Below the pieces are notes generated by a model, which did no database searches, was not told the DNA's origin, and saw only the letters and a list, made by a program, of their open reading frames with translations. From contig DASRHK010000060.1 of the NCBI GenBank assembly GCA_035650495.1, forward strand, positions 1-27,169: a stretch of DNA of 27,169 nt. Reading direction: 5' to 3'. Positions within the stretch are counted from its first letter, which is position 1; every line of letters starts with the position of its first letter. Source of the stretch: DASRHK01 sp035650495. Its GTDB lineage: Bacteria; Pseudomonadota; Gammaproteobacteria; Nevskiales; Nevskiaceae. Both the position numbers and the translations under genes were made by a program. Below are positions 14,866-22,329 of the stretch, in pieces.

Positions 14866-16212
14866 TCAGTGCCGCCGGCCTTTCACGCGGACACGGAAGC
14901 TCATCGCCGGACCCGGCGTCGGCGCCACCTTCGTCTGGAGCACGTAATCGGGCGGATCGAGCTCGAGGTCATACGTATAGAACAGGCGCGCCATCGACAG
15001 CGCGAGCTGCACTTCCGCGAGGCTCTTGCCGAGACAGGTGTGCGGTCCGCGACCATACGGTGAATAGGCGCCAGGCTGCATGTGCTCGGCGCGCGGCTTC
15101 TCGTAGCGATCGATGTCGAACTTCTCGGCGTTCGGATAGAACTCGTCCATGAAGTGCGGCACGACCGAGCTCACGTAGAGCATGTCGCCCTTCCTGATCG
15201 GGTAGCCTTGGAACTGGAAGTCCTGCACGACGGTGCGGATCTGCGCCACCGCGATCGGATACAGCCGCATGCTCTCCATGATCGCGCCGTTGAGCGAGGG
15301 CAGCCGGTTCATCAATTCCTCTTCGACGATCGGCCCGGCGTCGAACAGCGCGTCGACTTCCTTCTCGATGCGCGCACGGATCTCGGGATGCTTGAGCACC
15401 ATGTAGATCGTCACCGCCGTGGTGTTGGCGACGGTGTCGAGTCCCGCCACGTACGGTCCGGTGACCGCGACGATCAGATCGTTGTGCGTGAGCATGCCGG
15501 GCTTGCGCACTTGCGCCGCCATGATGTCGTCGACGAGATTCATCTCCTCGTCGGAAATCTTGCCGACACGCTTCGCAGCGTCCGCGATCATCTTCTCCCC
15601 GAGCTCGATCACCCTCGCCTTCGCGCGCCGATATTCCGGCGACCACAGGAAGAAGCGCGGCCGTTGCCGGGTGATCAGGACGTTGAGGATGTAGAGGATC
15701 GTGGTGCGGATGTCGCGGATGTACTCGACGGGCGTGTTGCTCGTGAGCAGCGGGCCGAGGAAACCCACGGCCATGTACTGCATGGCCTGCACGACCGGCA
15801 CGCTCGCGCCGACGGCGAAGTCGCGCGCATAGATCTCGTCGAGGATGCCGACGAACTCGTTGTAGCGGCCCTTGATCGATTCCTTCGAATAGCCGCGGCG
15901 CATGATGTCGCGCAGCTCCTTGTGCGACTCGCCGTCCTCGGTGACCAGTGCGCGCGTTGCGCCGTATTCCTTGATCAGGCCTTCCCAGAACTGTCGCGAG
16001 CGCAGAGAGTCCTTGCCGACTTTCGAGCCGAGCAGGTTCGCCGCTTCGACGCCGGCGAGCAGCAGGTAACGCTGATTGAGGATCCTGATCTCGCAAACCG
16101 GCCCGTACTTGCGATAGCAGTCGACGAAGAACTTCACCGGATTGGCGATGACCGGCAGCAGGCTGCCGAGCATCGGCACGCCCGGGACTTTCGGGATCGT
16201 CGCTTCCATCAT
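14866..16212 (-). CDS. Cytochrome P450
   Basis: This 448-residue soluble P450 heme monooxygenase has the I-helix AGLDT for oxygen activation (256-260), the K-helix ESMR (313-316), and the heme loop YGRGPHTCLG (386-395) with thiolate Cys393. The Phe that normally opens the heme signature is Tyr386. The short N-terminal stretch 'PKVPGVPMLGSLLPVIANPVKFF' resembles the Pro-rich hinge of membrane-type P450s but without an anchor helix. No ferredoxin or reductase gene is adjacent, so electrons must come from elsewhere. ATG 16212 overlaps the DUF2834 stop by 4 nt, and the whole unit follows a TetR regulator. Lipid, terpenoid or steroid hydroxylation is plausible but unproven. Confidence 0.95.
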   Translation of the reverse strand: MMEATIPKVPGVPMLGSLLPVIANPVKFFVDCYRKYGPVCEIRILNQRYLLLAGVEAANLLGSKVGKDSLRSRQFWEGLIKEYGATRALVTEDGESHKELRDIMRRGYSKESIKGRYNEFVGILDEIYARDFAVGASVPVVQAMQYMAVGFLGPLLTSNTPVEYIRDIRTTILYILNVLITRQRPRFFLWSPEYRRAKARVIELGEKMIADAAKRVGKISDEEMNLVDDIMAAQVRKPGMLTHNDLIVAVTGPYVAGLDTVANTTAVTIYMVLKHPEIRARIEKEVDALFDAGPIVEEELMNRLPSLNGAIMESMRLYPIAVAQIRTVVQDFQFQGYPIRKGDMLYVSSVVPHFMDEFYPNAEKFDIDRYEKPRAEHMQPGAYSPYGRGPHTCLGKSLAEVQLALSMARLFYTYDLELDPPDYVLQTKVAPTPGPAMSFRVRVKGRRH

Positions 16213-16658
16213 TTGGCCTGCAGCTTGTTCCAGCGCACCTGCCGCTCCTGCGCGGCGAGGTAAAGGCCCATCGCAAACCCGAAGCTCGTGAACAGGCTCA
16301 TCACGAAATAGATCCAGGTCTGCTTCATGCCGCGGCGCGGACCGTCGATGATCGTCCACAACGGGAACAGGAAGGTGTTGGTGACGATCAGGTCCTGCGA
16401 GCCGGAACCCGCGGCCGGATTGGTGAACAGCATCTTGGTGAAGTGCACCCAGCTCGCCTGATCGACGTACTCGGTCACGTAGTGGATGTTGAAATACCAG
16501 CCCGTGCAGACGGAGCCGATGGCGAACGCGTAGTAGACGGCTTCGAGCACCGATACGCGCGCGCCGCTCCAGCCGCCGCGATACAGATACGCGTTGAAAT
16601 AGAAGAACAGAGCGACGGTGAACAGGCCGAGTCCCGCGTGGATCAGCAGCGACGTCAT
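16209..16658 (-). CDS. DUF2834-type multispanning membrane protein
   Basis: This 149-residue protein has four hydrophobic segments (about 4-22, 35-55, 85-105 and 115-135). Its conserved loop is 'PLWTIIDGPRRGMKQTWIYF' followed by 'SFGFAMGLYLAAQERQ', typical of DUF2834 membrane proteins of unknown function. ATG 16658 has a strong GGAGG ribosome site 8 nt upstream and overlaps the tetR stop (ATGA). Its own stop overlaps the P450 start. Its position between regulator and P450, with both junctions coupled, suggests it serves the P450 reaction, for example in substrate access or membrane docking; that is inference. Confidence 0.8.
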   Translation of the reverse strand: MTSLLIHAGLGLFTVALFFYFNAYLYRGGWSGARVSVLEAVYYAFAIGSVCTGWYFNIHYVTEYVDQASWVHFTKMLFTNPAAGSGSQDLIVTNTFLFPLWTIIDGPRRGMKQTWIYFVMSLFTSFGFAMGLYLAAQERQVRWNKLQAK

Positions 16659-17293
16659 GATTTTTTCCTCCCCTTCTGGATGGACGCGATGAGCGCATCG
16701 ACCAGCACGTTCCACTGGTTCGGGTCGATGTCGAGATAAGCGGGCAGCGCGCGGCGGATCAGCGGCAGCTCGGTACGCCGTCGTCGGGCCAGTGCCTTGC
16801 GGATCGCCGCTTCGTGCGACAGACGGCCGGCGTAACCGGATTTCATCGCGATCGCGCTCACGGCCGCGCCGATGGCGAGCATCGCTATCGAGTGATGGAT
16901 GCGGATCGCTTCGGCGGGCTCGAAGCCGTGCGGCACCATCGCGGCCAGGAATTGCTCGACGAAATCCATCTCGTCGTCGGGGCCGAGCGTCCCGTTCATC
17001 ACTTCCCAGATCAGCTGCGGCTCGGCGACGAACAGCTCGATCATCCCGCGCGCGCAGCCGCGCACCACGTCCTGCCAGTGCTGCGCCGCGCCGTCGGCCT
17101 GCGGGCGACGCACGGCCAGCTCGATCGCCGCCAGCTTGACCAGCTCGTCGCGGCTCTTGATGTGGCGGTACAGCGCGGGCGCGGTCACGCCGAGGCGATC
17201 GGCGACTTCCTTGATGGTCACGCGCGCGAGCCCGATGCCGATCGCCGCATCGACGATGTGCTTCGGACTGATCCGCGCCGGCCGGCCTGCCAC
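16655..17293 (-). CDS. TetR family transcriptional regulator
   Basis: This 212-residue repressor-type regulator has an N-terminal TetR DNA-binding domain: MAGRPARISPKHIVDAA, then the helix-turn-helix 'VTIKEVADRLGVTAPALYRHIKSRDELV' (about 23-50). The C-terminal ligand-binding region is all-helical. I chose the GTG at 17293 because GAGG lies 8 nt upstream and the resulting N-terminus is typical; the open frame to 17404 would only add an unrelated leader. An AT-rich palindrome lies just upstream. It is coupled to the DUF2834 and P450 genes and probably controls them, with a P450 substrate or product as inducer. Confidence 0.92.
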   Translation of the reverse strand: MAGRPARISPKHIVDAAIGIGLARVTIKEVADRLGVTAPALYRHIKSRDELVKLAAIELAVRRPQADGAAQHWQDVVRGCARGMIELFVAEPQLIWEVMNGTLGPDDEMDFVEQFLAAMVPHGFEPAEAIRIHHSIAMLAIGAAVSAIAMKSGYAGRLSHEAAIRKALARRRRTELPLIRRALPAYLDIDPNQWNVLVDALIASIQKGRKKS

Positions 17294-17306
17294 GTCGACG
17301 ACCTCA

Positions 17307-17323
17307 TTAGTTACGTCAATTAA
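17307..17323. promoter_or_regulatory. Candidate TetR operator (AT-rich imperfect palindrome)
   Basis: The 17-bp site TTAGTTACGTCAATTAA has arms of the form TTARTT...AAYTAA. It lies 13 nt upstream of the tetR GTG, in a markedly AT-rich patch (about 17305-17332) within GC-rich DNA. Size, symmetry and position suit an autoregulatory TetR operator. Its ribosome-site proximity means it may sit at or just after the transcription start. Confidence 0.5.
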
Positions 17324-17361
17324 CAAATTAGCACGGCCGAGCCCGTTTGGCCATGTCGCGA

Positions 17362-18702
17362 TCAGCGCATCTTCAGCTCCGTCAGCGGCTGCGCGAGGAT
17401 CCACAAGCCCGCGACGGTGAACGCGACCATCAGTGCAAGCATCGGCAGCTGACTGACGAGCGCCGCACGACGCGTCGGGAAAATCCGCAGCGCGACGAGA
17501 TGCGCGCAGTACACGGACGCGATGTGGCCGATCACGATCAGCGCGACCTGCGTGTGCCAGACGACGCCCATGCCCGGCAGGATTGGCGCGCGCAGTGAAT
17601 GCGCGGTGCCGAGGAGATTCCAGCCCCAGCCGAACGGATCGGAGGCGAGGCTCACGATCTTCGTGCCCTGCGTGAGGATCAGCGTCGCGTAGTGCGTGAG
17701 GTTGTAGACGAGCGCGATCGGCAGGAGCGTGTAGCCGAAGTCGAGCGCGAGCTCACGGATCGATCGGTGATTGCGCGTGATGAGCTTCGCAGTCGCGATC
17801 GCCGCGAGATACGCGCCGAGGTAGAGGAACGGCGACGCGACGAGCCAGAACGATTCCCAGGCAATGAACCAGCTGCGCAGATCTGCGTACGCGAGGATCG
17901 GCCGCGTGCCGGCGAGATTCGCGACGAAGCCGCCGTCGCGCCAGAACAGGTTCACCCACCATTGCGTCGCGCGCAGTCCGTCGAATACGGTGGTCGACAG
18001 CATCGCGAGCGCGAACGTCAGCGTCGCGACGCTCGCGGGCCGCTCGCGATAGAGCGCCTGTCCGCGTAGCGCCATCTTGCCGGCGAGACGGAACAGCACC
18101 GAGAAGAGCTCGCAGTGCGTGAACCACGCGCTCGCGCCGATCGTCGCGACGCCGGCCATGTTCAGCACCGTGTAGCCGAGCAGCATTGCGCCGAGCGTCG
18201 AGGGCTTGCCGTGATTGAACAGCTCGAACGCGACGAAGCCGACGTAGAGCGCAGCCGCGGGCCAGTCGCCGAAGCGCTCGGGATATCGGACGCGTGCGCG
18301 GTCGAACGGACGCGTGAGCAATCGCCAGGGATTGATCGCCGCCCAGAAATCGCCGACGAGCGCAGCGAGATACAGGCAACCGAGCGCGAACACGACCCAG
18401 AAGAAGGTCATGCTGAAGTTGCGATACGGATCGCGATTGCCGAAGAGACCAGTCGCGATGCACAGCAGAAGGAGCACGACGCCGATCGCTGCGCCGAGCG
18501 GACGCAGCCTCGGCAGCGCGTCGTCGGACCTGCGTGACAGCGGCGCGGCAGTGGAAGACGTCGCGAAGAACGCGACGACGAAGAACGACAGCACGAGCGC
18601 CGAGCTCGCGCCCCAGCCGTAGAGCCAGAGCGGAACCGGAAGGTTGTAGAGCGCGCCGAATCCGTGCGCGGCTGCGCTGAGTGGAAAGAGAAGACTCGTC
18701 AT
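17362..18702 (-). CDS. Polytopic membrane protein of unknown function
   Basis: The 446-residue product has about ten to twelve hydrophobic segments. It starts with a signal-like segment (TSLLFPLSAAAHGFG) followed by 'ALYNLPVPLWLYGWG'. Later conserved-looking parts include NPWRLLTRPFDR, GKPSTLGAMLLGY, and paired His/Trp residues near the C-terminus (GMGVVWHTQVALIVIGH). Similar proteins beginning AHxFGxxYxLPxPL occur in proteobacteria and are sometimes labelled fenitrothion hydrolase-like; I would not rely on that label. The start ATG at 18702 lies at the edge of a dispersed palindromic repeat. In-frame upstream codons encode only repeat sequence (WIPACAGMT) and overlap the neighbouring gene. 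No other start exists before the first helix. Confidence 0.8.
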   Translation of the reverse strand: MTSLLFPLSAAAHGFGALYNLPVPLWLYGWGASSALVLSFFVVAFFATSSTAAPLSRRSDDALPRLRPLGAAIGVVLLLLCIATGLFGNRDPYRNFSMTFFWVVFALGCLYLAALVGDFWAAINPWRLLTRPFDRARVRYPERFGDWPAAALYVGFVAFELFNHGKPSTLGAMLLGYTVLNMAGVATIGASAWFTHCELFSVLFRLAGKMALRGQALYRERPASVATLTFALAMLSTTVFDGLRATQWWVNLFWRDGGFVANLAGTRPILAYADLRSWFIAWESFWLVASPFLYLGAYLAAIATAKLITRNHRSIRELALDFGYTLLPIALVYNLTHYATLILTQGTKIVSLASDPFGWGWNLLGTAHSLRAPILPGMGVVWHTQVALIVIGHIASVYCAHLVALRIFPTRRAALVSQLPMLALMVAFTVAGLWILAQPLTELKMR

Positions 18703-18725
18703 CCCCGCGCAGGCGGGGATCCAGT
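18698..18725. repeat. Dispersed palindromic repeat (GTCATCCCCGC...GCGGGGATCCAG type)
   Basis: This is a hairpin with perfect 8-bp arms ATCCCCGC (18701-18708) and GCGGGGAT (18713-18720) and a 4-nt loop, flanked by GTC and CCAG. The unit matches the widespread proteobacterial intergenic repeat that, when translated, gives the familiar IPACAGMT string. One copy is seen in this window. It fills most of the 38-nt gap between the lipoprotein and membrane protein genes and includes two bases of the latter's ATG. Confidence 0.85.
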
Positions 18726-18740
18726 TCTTCTTTTTCTTCG

Positions 18741-20951
18741 TTACGGCAATGGCAGCGTGCGCGCGTTCTGCGACGCGGCGAGCGTCTGCTCCCACATCTC
18801 GAGATACATCTCCGCGGAGTTGTAGAACGCGTCGACCGCGTCCTGACCGCCTTCGATGCGGATCTCCTCGGCGATATCCGCGACGAGTCCGTAGTGGGCC
18901 ATGCCGACCTCGTCCATGTTCCAGGACTGCCCGCCCGGGATCGAGAGCTCGTCCACCGTCACCGGCTCGACGCCGGAGAACTGCGGGCCCCAGCCGGGTC
19001 CGCGGAACAGCGTGAACGGATATTCGATCGGCGTCGTGCCGGCGCCGCGAGGTCCCGGAAGATTACGCAGGCCGTTCGAGTCGGCGCCGTAGCCCATCGC
19101 AAACGTGCGCGTCGACCCCGACTGCTGGAAGAGCGGCTTCAAGCGGTTCATGTAGCCGACCATGTCCTTGCCGTTCTCGATCGCGGGATAGACGATGCCG
19201 CCCTGCTTGTAGATCTGCACGACCTGCGCGTTGCTGATGCCGCCGTGCCCGCCGTGCGCGGAGATCATCGGATAGTTCGGCGTCGTCTTCGCGCCCTGGT
19301 CGAGCATGTATTGCTTGATGCTGACTTCCGCGTGATCGATGTCGAGCGTGAAGCCCTTCTTCATGATCTTGTCGATCGCGTACTTGCCGAGCTCGGTGAC
19401 GCCGCGCGCGTTGCATTGGCGACCGGGGCCGTAGATCGGCAGGCGGCCGGCGGCGAGATCGACGAGCATTTGTCCGACCGGACCCAGCGGTCCCGTCAGC
19501 GGCGCCGACTCCATCGGCGTGCCAGCGGCGTAGAACCACTTGTCGCCTTCGCCCCCGTCGTCGCACGCATAGGTCTTCCAGAAGCCGTGCGTTCCCGCGA
19601 AGCCGACGAGGTTGAGCGCCGAGCTGAAGATGCCGGTGCCGCCGAGCGCGCTGTCGACGTCGTGGTAGGGGAACACCGCGCGCACGCCGCGATCCCACAC
19701 CTCGTCGATCTCGCGATCGATCTGTTCCTTCGTGCAGCCGTCGGTTTCGCTGCCGTCCGGATTGAACACGACGTTGCAGTGGAAGATGTTCGAGAACTCG
19801 AGGCCCGGGATCACCGCCATCTTGCCCTCGGCGATCACTGCGCGCGCTTCGGTCGGATTGCTCACGATGCGGAACCAGCCCTTGCCCGGTCCGCCTTCTT
19901 GCGCGTCGATGTAGTCCTGCATCGCGTGCACGTAATCGACCTGCGCGAGGCCGACCTCCATGTCGCCGCATTCCTCGTCGAGCAGATTCGGATCCTTGTT
20001 GCCGCCGGCGAGCTTCTGCACGTTGCACAGCGCTTCGATGTTGGTGCCGTGGATGACCATCGTGCGCAGGCCGGCCCGATACGCGCGCTCGACCCACTTG
20101 TAATACATCTGCTGATGCAGCTCCGAGTCGCGCTGCGGCCAGCCGATGAACGTCGGCCAGCCGACCGTGTCGTGCGTCTCGGTCGGGTTCTGATCGAGCA
20201 CGATGTTCTCGCCGGAAAGAATGCCGTCGGGACCGTGCATGCCCTCGCAATTCTTCAGCGCCTCGACGACGCCGAATCGATTGATCGCCTGGCCGTACAT
20301 GCCACCGCCGGCGGATGGCCCCACGTGACCGCTGCCGTCGGACATCTCGCTGCCCATGCCCATGTGCGAATGCACCTCGGCGAAGCCGATCACCGGACCG
20401 TTCGCGGCGTTCTTGAACGCCGGCCCGGTGACGTCGACCGGCATCTCCGGATATTCGGTGCAGCCTTCGGACGGCTCGAACTGCAGCGACGCGGGCACGG
20501 TACCGAGTCCGAGATGCTTCGAATCGTCGAGCGACAGCTGGCGATCGAGCGCAGTCGCCGTGAACTGCCCCTGGTCGCCATTGACGGTCCAGTCGGATCC
20601 GTCGGCGGGCGAGCCCGTGCAACTCACTCCCGCGTTGCTCGCGGCCGTCATGTACTGCGCGTCCTTCGTGTAGAAAATGTAGCGGCCGAGGCCAGCGGGC
20701 TTCATGTAGAAGTGCTCGGCCGCATCCGCGCTCGGCGCATTCGCGATCAAGCTCGCGCCATCGCGCGCGATGTACGCGCCATTCGCTTTGGCGACGAAGC
20801 AGCGATTGGCCATGTCGTAGCGCGACAGCGGCGCGCCGGTCGCCGGCGATTGCGTCGAGTCGGACGGCTGCGGCACGCCCTTCGACGCGCCGCACGCGGC
20901 GAGCGTCAGAGTGGCGACGGACAGCAGGAGCTGGGCGCGAGCCTGTTTCAT
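18741..20951 (-). CDS. Lipoprotein metal-dependent hydrolase (amidohydrolase/dipeptidase-like) with N-terminal beta-trefoil-like region
   Basis: The 736-residue product starts with a lipoprotein signal peptide (LTLAAC, lipidated Cys20), so it is anchored in the cell envelope. About 45-165 shows repeated short strands (RCFVAKANGAYIARD, FYMKPAGLGRYIFYT, FTATALDRQLSLDD) like a fascin- or ricin-type beta-trefoil. The remainder is a large metal-dependent hydrolase barrel. It has HSH in FAEVHSHMG (194-196), VIHG, YHDVD, DIDHAEV, SAHGGHGG and MGYGADSNG, which supply the usual His and Asp metal ligands of amidohydrolase or renal-dipeptidase-like enzymes. Six or more cysteines suggest periplasmic disulfides. 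The substrate is unknown. It precedes the polytopic membrane protein on the same strand. Confidence 0.82.
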   Translation of the reverse strand: MKQARAQLLLSVATLTLAACGASKGVPQPSDSTQSPATGAPLSRYDMANRCFVAKANGAYIARDGASLIANAPSADAAEHFYMKPAGLGRYIFYTKDAQYMTAASNAGVSCTGSPADGSDWTVNGDQGQFTATALDRQLSLDDSKHLGLGTVPASLQFEPSEGCTEYPEMPVDVTGPAFKNAANGPVIGFAEVHSHMGMGSEMSDGSGHVGPSAGGGMYGQAINRFGVVEALKNCEGMHGPDGILSGENIVLDQNPTETHDTVGWPTFIGWPQRDSELHQQMYYKWVERAYRAGLRTMVIHGTNIEALCNVQKLAGGNKDPNLLDEECGDMEVGLAQVDYVHAMQDYIDAQEGGPGKGWFRIVSNPTEARAVIAEGKMAVIPGLEFSNIFHCNVVFNPDGSETDGCTKEQIDREIDEVWDRGVRAVFPYHDVDSALGGTGIFSSALNLVGFAGTHGFWKTYACDDGGEGDKWFYAAGTPMESAPLTGPLGPVGQMLVDLAAGRLPIYGPGRQCNARGVTELGKYAIDKIMKKGFTLDIDHAEVSIKQYMLDQGAKTTPNYPMISAHGGHGGISNAQVVQIYKQGGIVYPAIENGKDMVGYMNRLKPLFQQSGSTRTFAMGYGADSNGLRNLPGPRGAGTTPIEYPFTLFRGPGWGPQFSGVEPVTVDELSIPGGQSWNMDEVGMAHYGLVADIAEEIRIEGGQDAVDAFYNSAEMYLEMWEQTLAASQNARTLPLP

Positions 20952-20993
20952 CTAGGAATCCCCGGAGCCTTCGTTGGCGATGGGATTATCGCC

Positions 20994-21029
20994 GAGCCGC
21001 CCGGACTGGCGGACTAGTAAAAGCGGCTC
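20994..21029. repeat. Inverted repeat between receiver gene and lipoprotein gene
   Basis: Perfect 7-bp arms GAGCCGC (20994-21000) and GCGGCTC (21023-21029) flank 22 nt that contain an AT-rich core (CTAGTAAAA on the plus strand). The element lies immediately after the stop of the receiver gene and about 40 nt before the lipoprotein start. It could be a weak terminator of the wax synthase operon or a regulator site for the lipoprotein gene. There is no T-run, so a classical terminator is unlikely. Confidence 0.35.
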
Positions 21030-21032
21030 CGG

Positions 21033-21440
21033 TCAGCCCTCGTTGGCCGCCTTGGGCGTCGACAGCGCATCCACCAGCTGGTCCGCCGTGATCGGCTTGC
21101 GCAGGATCAGGTCGAAACCCACCGCATCGGCTTTTGCCGCCGACTGAGGCGTCAGCCAGGAGCTCAGCGCGACCAGCCTCGCCTTGCTTTGCCGCGCGAT
21201 CAGCTTGCGCGCCAGGTCGAAGGCCTCCTCTTCCGGCAGGTCGATGAAGATGGTGTCCGGATTGAAGCGCGACGCGATCGCCAGCGCGTGCTGCACGCTG
21301 TATGCCCGCTCGACTTCGTAACCGAGGAGGCGGATGCGTACCGACATGACGTCGGCGCCGAGGCGATTGTGATCCACGACTAGAACGCGCCGCGATCGAG
21401 TCAGCAGCGCGCCGGACGAGAGCTTGTCCTCAGACGGCAT
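21033..21440 (-). CDS. Stand-alone response regulator receiver domain
   Basis: This 135-residue single REC domain has no output domain. The phospho-acceptor is Asp67 (TIFIDLP), the switch Ser is in ALSS (93-94), and the conserved Lys is Lys115 (LRKPI). The acidic pair after beta-1 is reduced to one residue: VVDHN (Asp23, His24) where VVDDN is usual. The ATG at 21440 overlaps the haloalkane dehalogenase stop by 11 nt, so it is cotranslated with metabolic genes. No histidine kinase is in the window. It may act through protein-protein contact or phosphorelay. Confidence 0.88.
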   Translation of the reverse strand: MPSEDKLSSGALLTRSRRVLVVDHNRLGADVMSVRIRLLGYEVERAYSVQHALAIASRFNPDTIFIDLPEEEAFDLARKLIARQSKARLVALSSWLTPQSAAKADAVGFDLILRKPITADQLVDALSTPKAANEG

Positions 21441-22329
21441 GTGCCCCGTTCACGAGCGTGACGAGCCGGTTAGCGAGCTCGTCGCCGCGGTCTTCCTGGA
21501 CGAAATGGCCGCCCCAGATCTGCTCGTGCGGCTGGTCTTTCGCGCCGGGCACGTGCTGGATGAGCCACTTCGAAGCGCCGCCGAGGATCGGGTCGTTCTT
21601 GCCGAACACGCAGAGGAACGGCTTCTGCCATTTGCCGAGCGCGTCCCACGCCGCGCGATTCGCGGGCACGGCGGGATCGGATTCCTCGATCGGCACCAGT
21701 CGCGGGAATTTTCGAGCGGCGGCCTTGTATGACGAATCGGGGAACGGCGCGTCGTACGCCGCGATCTCCGCGGGCGAGAGCTTCACCACGCAGCCGTTGT
21801 TGACGATCTTGCCGATCGGGAACCACGGCGAGTACGTCGCGAACGCGCGCCAGAGCTTGAACGCGGTGTTCGCCGGACGTCCGGTCGGCAGGAAGCCGTT
21901 CGACACCATGATCCGCGCGAAGCGCTGCTGATTCTCCATCGCCAGCCGCAAGCCGACCAGCGAGCCCCAGTCCTGGCAGAACAGCGTGATGTCCTTCAGA
22001 TCGAGCTTGTCGATGAACGCCTTCATCCACGCGACGTGGCCCGCATAGCTGTAATCGGATTGCGACGGCAGCTTGTCGGACTTGCCGAAGCCGATGAAGT
22101 CCGGCGCGATCGCACGCACGCCGGCCGCCACGAGCGGCGGGATCATCTTGCGATAGAGATAACTCCAGGTCGGCTCACCGTGCAGGAGCAGCGCAATCGG
22201 TCCATTGCGCGGCCCCTCGTCGAGGTAATGCATGCGCAGGCCGGCGACGTCGAGCCAGTTCGGCTTGAAGCCGTAGCCCGGAAGGTTCTGGAAGCGCGCG
22301 TCGGGCGTACGGAGAATGTTCTGGCTCAA
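21430..22329 (-). CDS. Haloalkane dehalogenase-like alpha/beta hydrolase (DhlA/HLD-I type)
   Basis: This 299-residue enzyme is predicted to hydrolyse carbon-halogen bonds of haloalkanes. It has HGEPTWSYLYRKM (50-62), whose Glu/Trp border the halide site. The nucleophile Asp120 is in CQDWGS, and the following Trp121 is a halide-binding residue. Asp246 is in FGKNDPILG and His275 in GGHFVQED. Trp160 (FKLWRAF) is placed to be the second halide-binding Trp of the HLD-I subfamily. The start is a TTG at 22329 that overlaps the wax synthase stop (TTGA), and the N-terminus ILRTPDARFQNLP is typical for the family. Natural substrates of such homologues may not be halogenated. Confidence 0.92.
   Translation of the reverse strand: MSQNILRTPDARFQNLPGYGFKPNWLDVAGLRMHYLDEGPRNGPIALLLHGEPTWSYLYRKMIPPLVAAGVRAIAPDFIGFGKSDKLPSQSDYSYAGHVAWMKAFIDKLDLKDITLFCQDWGSLVGLRLAMENQQRFARIMVSNGFLPTGRPANTAFKLWRAFATYSPWFPIGKIVNNGCVVKLSPAEIAAYDAPFPDSSYKAAARKFPRLVPIEESDPAVPANRAAWDALGKWQKPFLCVFGKNDPILGGASKWLIQHVPGAKDQPHEQIWGGHFVQEDRGDELANRLVTLVNGAHAV

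Noticed and set aside
18703..18795. An N-terminal extension of the membrane protein through the repeat (MGADARR...WIPACAGM).
   Set aside because: The extension is translated repeat plus antisense of the neighbouring gene's 3' end. The WIPACAGMT string is a known artefact of this repeat.
20985..20990. A GATAAT -10 box (minus strand) for the lipoprotein gene.
   Set aside because: No acceptable -35 sequence lies 16-18 nt upstream, so the promoter call is not supported.
18681..21017. A 778-codon open frame on the plus strand.
   Set aside because: It is antisense to the lipoprotein hydrolase, which has a signal peptide, metal-site motifs and sensible composition. The plus-strand product shows no family features.
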